From Lycium barbarum (Eukaryota > Streptophyta > Magnoliopsida > Solanales > Solanaceae): a DNA stretch of 64,000 nucleotides. The notes beneath the pieces are model-generated. The model was not told the origin of the DNA, searched no databases, and worked only from the letters and a program-made list of their open reading frames with translations. Position 1 is the first letter of the stretch, and every line of letters starts with the position of its first letter. Below, piece by piece: positions 56,647-64,000 of the stretch. Where the stretch lies: the NCBI RefSeq assembly GCF_019175385.1, contig NC_083340.1:9250336-9314335 (forward strand), in the 5' to 3' direction. Position numbers and translations under genes: made by a program.

Positions 56647-57997
56647 TTGTTTGGAAAGACCTATAATTTCCTAGAACGAATGTAATCTTAGATAAAGACA
56701 TGGAGGAAAAAGACATATAACTGGTATCTACTAGTTGGGAATTTTTTTTGTTGTACACCGGCAATTTAATTTCTTGCACTACTAGTGTAGTTTGACCTTT
56801 AATTACGAGGGTTTTTAGTTAAATACACCATTGACATAATAAATTTTATACACCATTAGGTCATCGGTCCAAAGAATATCTATAGATAAATCTCCTTAAA
56901 ATGTGAATTTATAATTTTGAAAATAAGGCATATTAATTGCTATAATAAGTAATTGAAGATAAACCGATGATGAAAAAATTTCTTACACAAACGTTGTGCA
57001 TAACTTAAACTCTATAGAAAGAATGCTTTCCAATAATGTTTTTTAAAGATCAGTGATTAATGTTTGTATTAAAAATTATTGCAGTTAGAGGTGAAATCAT
57101 AATTTCTGATTTGTGAGTTTTGGATCATAATTATTTTGCTTATTGGGTTTTAGATAAGTTATTTATACATATTAAATGAAATTTTAATATAAATATGGAG
57201 TTTGAGCTAAAGTTATTAGATTCTGCAAAATCCTTAATTACCACTAATGACCCTGCGCCTACTTTGCTGTTACGTTTTAAGTGACGTGATGATGATATAA
57301 ATCATTTTTACACCGTCAATATATTAAACTTATACTCTTTATAAGTTATGTCTGAATTAATGAGTCACGAATGCCGCACTCTAATTGGAAAAACATGATA
57401 TCCCAACTTAAGAGTGACTACACAGTAGAAAGTTTCTTTCAAACCAGTACTCAGAATTTGCCTTAAAAATTTGTCAGTACTCAGTAGTGATATACAGAGG
57501 AGGAAAAATTTATTGGATCCACAGGATTTAAATATATGTAGGGCATATAATAAGTGGAATACGAGAAATAATAAATCAGGGGCTAAGGGTATGAAGCTCC
57601 TATAAGTGCAAAATGGGTTCATCCCTCCATACTTTTGTCCCCTTTGTTTACATTTGGGTATCTACTCTGTTTGTCCTTTGTGTACGTGTCTTTTATTTTG
57701 GGGCCTGATTAATTTAAATTCGCGACGTGTAAAGCTAATAAAATGATGCTCTGTATCATACTACAAGGAATGTTTTTTTTCATTTTTTAAGAACTCAAAA
57801 CCCGAGTTTCAAAACCTCTGCTAATGAATAAAAGAATCTTATTCATCCCACGTCGACCTGGCAAGTGTCTACATGTCATCAAGTAACATAAACTTGGCTA
57901 AACATAATTGGGTATGCTGCAATTAGTGAACAGAAATATCGGCTAGTCATAAATGCATTGACTTTTTTCTTTCAATATTGAGTCTCATAGTATCTAT
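56647..57997. other. AT-rich intergenic DNA
   Basis: No gene or element recognised. Confidence 0.5.
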
Positions 57998-58257
57998 GTT
58001 CCTCCATCCATTTTTAATTGTTCATATTTGATTTTACCCTTTTTAAGAAATAGTTAATAAAATAATAAGTTTACTATATCATTTTTGAATATAATAAATT
58101 CAATATTTTAAAAAAATGCATTGAGAAATGATCATAGTTACTAAAGAGTAAATTAGGAATTAAGTGATAAATTTTCTCTTGATTTTTCAAACTGAACAAT
58201 TAAAAATGAACATTTATATATGATGAATAAGTAAAAATGGACCGGGGGAGGGGGGAG
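57998..58257. mobile_element. Diverged Stowaway-like MITE
   Basis: The left end GTTCCTCCATCCATTTTTA and right end AAAAATGGACCGGGGGAGGG are imperfect inverted repeats, with TAATTGTTCATAT-like and complementary inner words. Ends approximate. Confidence 0.65.
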
Positions 58258-58653
58258 TACACAATTGAATAGTTTTAGTACTAGAATGAATGATAGGAAA
58301 ATCAGTTTTATTGACTAAATAGTTACTATGATCCATTACCATTTCTTTTAGTTATATTGCCTGATCCGTATCATAACTCATAAGAAATCTTTATGTTGAG
58401 AGGCAGCTAGGTCGATAGTATAAAATATTTAAGTTTCTTATTACATTATTTTCTCTTATTCAATTTATAATTGGTTACTCATTTTATACCATTTCAAGAT
58501 TGGGTAAACCGGTAAAGTAGTGTAAATATGTGGGATTCTATCTTGTCATCCAAGTCTTGGTCCATTGACCTTAATCATTCTCTCTTTAGCTCTTTTTGCT
58601 CTCTCTCTCTCTCTCCTTTGATTGAGTTTTGGATAAGGGGCCTTTAACTTTTA

Positions 58654-58867
58654 GGGCTAGTTTGATTGGAAACAATTTATCCCGAAATAATTAATTTCGA
58701 GATTAGTTATACTACCCTCAAGTGGGATAAAATAAGGCTACAATTTCGGAATAACTAATTCCGAAATTAGTTATTTCAGATTTTTATTCCAACCAAATAT
58801 GAAATAAGAAGGCATTAAAATTTTATTCCGATACTATTTTCGCTTATCCTTGACACCAAACAACCCC
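58654..58867. mobile_element. Tourist-like MITE, TSD TTA
   Basis: GGGCTAGTTTGATTGG and the complement of CCAAACAACCCC, TTA on both sides (58651-58653 and 58868-58870). An inner palindrome AATTTCGGAATAACTAATTC continues to CGAAATT. Confidence 0.82.
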
Positions 58868-58943
58868 TTAGTTCCTACCTTCTTTGCATAGTACACCTAC
58901 CAAAGGATCTGCATGCTTTCTTTTCCTTTTTTTATTTTTTATA

Positions 58944-59160
58944 CTCCCTTCATTTGTAATTTGATTGGACAAAAAGTTAGATTTATAATAATATTTGTGT
59001 GGCTATAAGATTTTTCAATTTGTGGTTTTAAACATGTCATAACATTTATACGACTATAAAAGTTTGTTACTGAGGGTAGATAAGAAGTTAAAGTTAAATT
59101 ATTTCAAATTTATAAAGATGTCATTTTATTTTAAACTGACTAATAAGGAAATAATTTTCT
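58944..59160. mobile_element. Partial Stowaway-like element
   Basis: The left end CTCCCTTCATTTGTAATTTG follows TA, with typical inner words (TTTGTGTGGCTATAAGATTT). No matching right end is found. Confidence 0.5.
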
Positions 59161-61255
59161 TGAAAAGTGTTTTCAAAGATACTCTTAACATGATGTGATA
59201 TTGTCCATTTTGAGCCAAGCCAGCACTGTTTTCCCCAAAAGGCCTCACATCATTAAGAGTATCCAGCATCTTATAAGTAGCTTCTTTTTCTTTTCAGCTA
59301 CCAATGTGGTACTTTGTTCGCACACCCAACAAGCCAAAGTGATCTCACCTTTTTCTTTTAATTTCTTATTATTTACATAAAAAACTTGGAATTTGGTCTT
59401 GACACTTCAGATCTTTTGAGTACCTTTGTTCTTCCACATGGATGATATATTTCGCTTTGCAGAATTTAGCTTTATTCTTCCGACCACATTATTTTTTCTC
59501 TTTAATAATTTCCTCCAGCATTAGGCAAATTAAAGGATCCATTTAATTTAAATTAAACATGTGATTGTATAAATAAACATCTATATATGCAATTTTGCAT
59601 TAACCACGTCACAAGGGTGTGGAAAGGTAACTTGTTCTAGTTATTAATTAGAGAAATTCGTAAGCTTTTTCCGCAGATACTGTATTTTATTACAACCATG
59701 AAAATTACATTGATTAATAATGGAGCAATAAGAACTAAAGCTCTATTGCCAATTAACATGACAGCACAAAATCGAAAAGGAGATAAAGAATAATTAAGAA
59801 ACTAATCATGAAAGTTGGACTCCTCGTGAGGCAGTATTATTTTGAGCTTTGACACTATTTTTGTGTTTTTGCGGGATTGTCAGGGCACTTGATTATTAAT
59901 TAAGATATATTTGTTAATCATAATGAAGATATTGGTCAAACCTTGACTGCTGTAAATATATCCTTGGCTAAATCTTAGAGGGCAACAAGTCCTATCATAT
60001 CAAAGCTATCTAGTTTAGATAATTCTGGAAGGCAATGGTCTAATATAGCATAAAGTTGGATAATGTTTTGACTTCAGGAGATTACTGTCTTAATTTGGAT
60101 CACACTTTTTTCTTTAAGGGGTGGATCTCGACTTTTCACTCGGGACATCTAGTTCTACTAGCACAATTCCACAAGTATTATGCAATTTTATCCATTAAAA
60201 TTTAGATGGATGAGAAAAAAGTCACTTAATGATAAGAAATGAATTTTGAGCATAACTTAACCTTTCAAAACTAGCTTTTGATATGAGAGTTGTCTAAGAC
60301 CATCTAAGAATATTAATTTTTTCTTGCACAATCGTGTGAGACTTCAACACCCCTTCGCATGTCAAGGGTGGACATCTTAATCGTATATAATATAACATGG
60401 GGATCTAACATCAGCTTAATCAGGAATTGAGATAGAACTGACTCTGATACCATGATAAGATATGAATTTTGGGCCTCACTGATCAACTCAAAAGTTAGCT
60501 CATAAGGTGAGAATTGTCTAAACTATAGAAATAAAGAGATCATTTTTTCTCGCACAACTGATGTTAGACTTCAAAACTTATTTTTGTTTTTCATTTATCT
60601 ATTTTAAAATTTGAAATCTGATACTTCCATGTGTTTCACTTTGCTTCAGCGCCCAAGGATGCGACCTAGTAAAAATGAGTGGGTGCAGACCATGAAAATT
60701 ACTAGAGTTCAAATTCTACTAGATAATTTCTTCTCATATGCCTAGCATTGATGAACATGTACTTCTCATTATATGTGCTAATGAAAAGTAACAACTACCA
60801 ATAATCCAAACACTATCATTAAAAGAGGATTACAACGATTTTCACTCGCTTTCATTGACTAGAATTACTTAATGTTTTAGGTTACTTATTTGGGTATATA
60901 GGGTGGGGAGTTTGGTGTATGTAGGGTGCGGGATAAAGAAATGGAAACAAGGAAAAGAGGTAGAAATGCACGAAAAGTAAAAGAGGATCTCAGTGATTAT
61001 TAACCAAAAAAGCATTATACCTGCTTGGGTTTCCAACTCAAAAAAAGAAAGAGAGAGATGTTCTTATTGCTACTTACATCGCTTTAGCCTCACACTCACT
61101 CTTCTCTTCTATTGCAAGCCATTGGCTCACCATTTGATTTTTTTTTCTTTTTTTCTTTTCGACCGATTCAGATTGTAGATCTGATGACATGAAATGGGAC
61201 AAAAGAAAAATTTAAGCTCATCGTGAGACAAAAAAAGTTTTGTTGGGGCGTGGGG
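59161..61255. other. Intergenic DNA with a diverged repeat pair
   Basis: 60240-60350 and 60462-60575 are related copies (GAATTTTGRGC, TTAGCTCATAAGG-like, TTTTTTCTYGCACAA). The words between (GAACTGACTCTGATACCATG) occur in many plant repeats. No gene. Confidence 0.45.
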
Positions 61256-61263
61256 GGTGGGGT

Positions 61264-61441
61264 CAGGGGCGGAGCCAGCCCTTCGGCTGTGGGTTCGGCC
61301 GAACCCAGTAGCTTTTTGTTCGAACCATATATCTGTATTAAAAATTTTGTCAAATATGTACAAATTATTAATTAAGAACCTAATAACTTTAAAGAATTAG
61401 AAACCCGAACCCACAAACTTCGGATCCTGGCTCTGCCTCTG
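61264..61441. mobile_element. hAT-like MITE, 178 bp
   Basis: Inverted ends CAGGGGCGGAGCCAG and CTGGCTCTGCCTCTG. 8-bp flanks GGTGGGGT and GGTAGGGT match 7 of 8. A widespread Solanaceae-type MITE. Confidence 0.88.
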
Positions 61442-61493
61442 GGTAGGGTTGTGGCTTAGGAAATAATGCCATGAGGTAATTAAAGGATATATA

Positions 61494-62018
61494 CAGTCAA
61501 GGCTCTCTACAACATCATTGATTCCAAGAATTTTTAGTTGTTACAGCGAGTTGTTGTTATACACTCATAATAACGTTTGAGTACATTTAAATAATATTTA
61601 ACTGTTATAAGTAAAAAGATGTCAAATTCCAAGGTTAATCACACTTTGTATAAAGATGGAAAATCTTTTAATGATGGAAATATATATTCATATCGTATTA
61701 TTTGTCATAAATGTATAGTGTATTAAAGTATCAAAATATTTTAAATTTTTTAGACCTATTACTGGTAATCTTAGAGATTCTATTCCTATAAAAAGATGGT
61801 TAATTACTATCTTATCAAAAAAGAAGATAGATGTTATAGATAGATAATTTTTCGAAGAGCGTATTGTTATAAAGATGGTTATTGTTGTTATACGTAAAAA
61901 AAAAAGTCATAAACGGGTAAAATATAATAACATAAAAAATCGGTTCCAAAAAACAATAGTGAGATAATAGTGAGGTACTGTTATATAAAGATACTGTTAC
62001 AGAGACGTCTGGCTGTAT
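61494..62018. mobile_element. Possible inverted-repeat element
   Basis: The left ACAGTCAAGGCTCTCTACAA resembles the complement of the right end (ACAGCCAGACGTCTCTGTAA). The inside repeats GTTGTTATAC-like words. No target duplication found. Confidence 0.45.
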
Positions 62019-63275
62019 TGTGTTTATTAAGCTAAACAAATAGAATGCTTCTAAGTCTATTGAAGTTCCATAAAAGAAAATAAAACATAAGAAGAAAAAA
62101 TAAGATAAAAAGGAAATATCCAACTCAACATTAGAAGGAAAATAAATATATATTGCAAAATAGGGCAAGCACATATTTATACTAGTTTTTGGATACGTGC
62201 GTTACACGTGTAGTTCATATAATGAATATAAAATATTGTAATAGATTACAAACGTTATATAGTAAAACTTAAAAAGTATGTTCAGACTTTAATTAAGTAG
62301 TTTTTCTAAAATATCAAATATTTAGCTTGACTATTTTTGTTCTTTTAATTTCAATAACACGGTTTAAATATGAAATTTTGTAACGTTGACTATGATTGCA
62401 AATACTTCACATCTGAAAGACCGTCTCTTCGAGAAAATATAGCCTCTTCTTTCAGTATATATATCAACAAGTTGTTGTCGAATAAAGTCAGTCTTTTGTA
62501 AAAGTTGTACAGTAATTAGATCAACATATGTCTTCCTAAAAATGTCTAGTAGATCATTATCAATTTTACGGTTTACACCTGCAAAGAAATATTAGGTAAC
62601 TGCGATAGAGATACTTAATATTTGCTGACATCAAAAATTAAATTTATATATGTAAATCATTGCTGCACGTTCACGTGCCTTCTGTCTCACTCAAAATTAT
62701 GAGTTATGTAATCTACAATTATAAGGAAGAATATTAGTTAATCTGGGAAAATAATAAAGCATAATACTCATTGTTAGGTTGAAAAGATTATTTGACTGAA
62801 AGAAAATTTAAGAAATTTCAAAAAAATCCATCAAATAAGACCTCACTACAACAGAATGACATTTTATCAATAGTACGTACCTGCCGCCAAATAGGAGCAT
62901 TCCCTTTTTATGGCAGAAACAATTTGATCAATGATAAATATTTGACACAGAAGGTATTGTAGAAGTGAAATGAAATGACAATATATTATGCAGTTTATAA
63001 AGAATTCACAGAATATGAGAAGATTGTGAAACGATACTTTAATAGCTAGTGGAAGCTCAAAGGAGCATCAGACCAAAAACGTGGTATTCAGTTACAGAAA
63101 ATGAATAGAAATTTAATTAGGATTTGATTCAATGCAGTTGAAAATTCATTACTGCTCTTCAACATGTAATTCAAAATATTACTACTTAATATTTAATGAA
63201 TTAGATGTTTTATTACATTTTAATTTATAGCAGGGATAAATTTGTAATCTAACTTTGAAAGTTGGAGCTTCTCAC

Positions 63276-63325
<50 letters not shown>

Positions 63326-63938
63326 ATGATGATATGATGATTGTGCCCAAGGAACAAAAAGAAGAAAAAGGAAATATGAAATTAATCCATTATTAGAATG
63401 CACTTGAACTGTTCAACATTATAATGAAAAGAAATATCTTTGAACAATAAGCTTCTACACTCGAACAATAATATGAATCGTTTTCGCATCGTCAATAATT
63501 ATATATTAGTTGCTTGCATATCATGAACAATTTATCGTTAGACTAAAATCCTAAATATTTCTAATTTCATGTGATAAATTGAGCTGAAACGTCAAGTGTC
63601 ATATACTACTATATAGCAACCAGCTGGATAAAATCAAGTTCTTTTGTTGTAGATGACTCTGGTTCTGTCAGGTCAATTTGTATTTTGTTTATGCCCAAAA
63701 ATACAAACGATTCACTTGACAGGGCGGCCGGTGAAAAATTTAACATATTCGATATTTACACGTTAAATTACACCAGCAAACTATAGTTAAATGACAAGTT
63801 AACTATAACAAGAATACATATTAATTAATAAACCATGATCATATAATAAAAGTGTATGCCATCATTTAATAATATGGCGTAAATATTGAATATGAGTAAA
63901 CAATCGTCCAACAAGAAGAAGATTTGAATGTTCACGGG
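62019..63938. other. AT-rich intergenic DNA
   Basis: Includes TTTTGGATACGTGCGTTACA near 62187, a common plant repeat end, and a TA microsatellite with a TGA run (63283-63340). No gene. Confidence 0.45.
63283..63340. repeat. (TA)n(TGA)n microsatellite
   Basis: About 19 TA units then several TGA/ATG units. Confidence 0.95.
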
Positions 63939-64000
63939 TCATGGGCGGATGTAGCCTTATAATATAGGATTCATCCGAACCAATACTTTCGATGTGGAGT
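63939..64000. mobile_element. Start of a hAT-like MITE cut by the window edge
   Basis: ATGGGCGGATGTAGCCTTAT and AGGATTCATCCGAACC match the left end of a common Solanaceae MITE (GGGGCGGATGTAG). The right end is outside. Confidence 0.55.

Noticed and set aside
61815..62174. Open frame of 119 codons on the minus strand, rich in Phe, Tyr and Leu
   Set aside because: Composition follows the AT bias of the region, it overlaps a possible inverted-repeat element, and it shows no domain or start context.
1..64000. An integrated plant virus or a gag-pol-complete retrotransposon
   Set aside because: No coat, movement, replicase, integrase or full reverse-transcriptase frame is seen; only LTRs and short decayed RT/RNase H and LINE pieces.

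Overview
The window is plant nuclear DNA, most likely from a Solanaceae species. The evidence is three spliced plant housekeeping-type genes set in AT-rich intergenic DNA that is full of retrotransposon LTRs, tRNA-derived SINEs (Au-like, TS-like and SolS-like) and MITEs of the Stowaway, Tourist/Harbinger and hAT kinds. The SINE and MITE types point to Solanaceae. This assignment comes from pattern recognition, not a search.

Layout. 1-5.4 kb: a decayed Ty1/copia element, cut open inside its RNase H tail by a 3.0-kb solo LTR. 7.76-11.0 kb (+): a complete four-exon GT47/exostosin-family glycosyltransferase gene. 18.24-13.14 kb (-): a complete five-exon homologue of SMPD4 (neutral sphingomyelinase 3). 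20-28.7 kb: a 1.26-kb Harbinger-like element, then a three-deep stack of related solo LTRs. 29.1-31.6 kb: an inverted-repeat element packed with short palindromes that carries an Au-like SINE, a Tourist-like MITE and a second palindrome element. 31.6-35.1 kb: a short BED zinc-finger reading frame with a hAT-like end, then another solo LTR. 35.3-40.0 kb: a MITE split by a 4.4-kb minus-oriented LTR. 40.2-41.1 kb: a SINE and a LINE fragment. 41.6-50.5 kb (+): a complete eight-exon PRP31 gene with repeat-filled introns. 50.5-64 kb: gene-poor DNA with MITEs, SINE and LINE scraps and microsatellites.

The three genes are ordinary single-copy-type plant genes with unrelated jobs: wall-polysaccharide or glycan synthesis in the Golgi, endomembrane/nuclear-envelope lipid biology, and tri-snRNP assembly in splicing. 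I see no cluster logic linking them. All three open reading frames join exactly across GT-AG introns, with lengths of 527, 785 and 483 aa.

The most unusual material is in the repeats. First, five related LTRs share conserved islands that include a splice-donor-like and a splice-acceptor-like site, suggesting a leader intron inside the LTR. Second, a pair of nested elements ends in GAGTCCGGARCC and is built of perfect or near-perfect short hairpins; the inner one has a 9-bp target duplication with one mismatch. Third, nested insertions can be ordered in time from their target-site duplications. I saw no gag-pol-intact retrotransposon, no CRISPR array and no bacterial-type feature.
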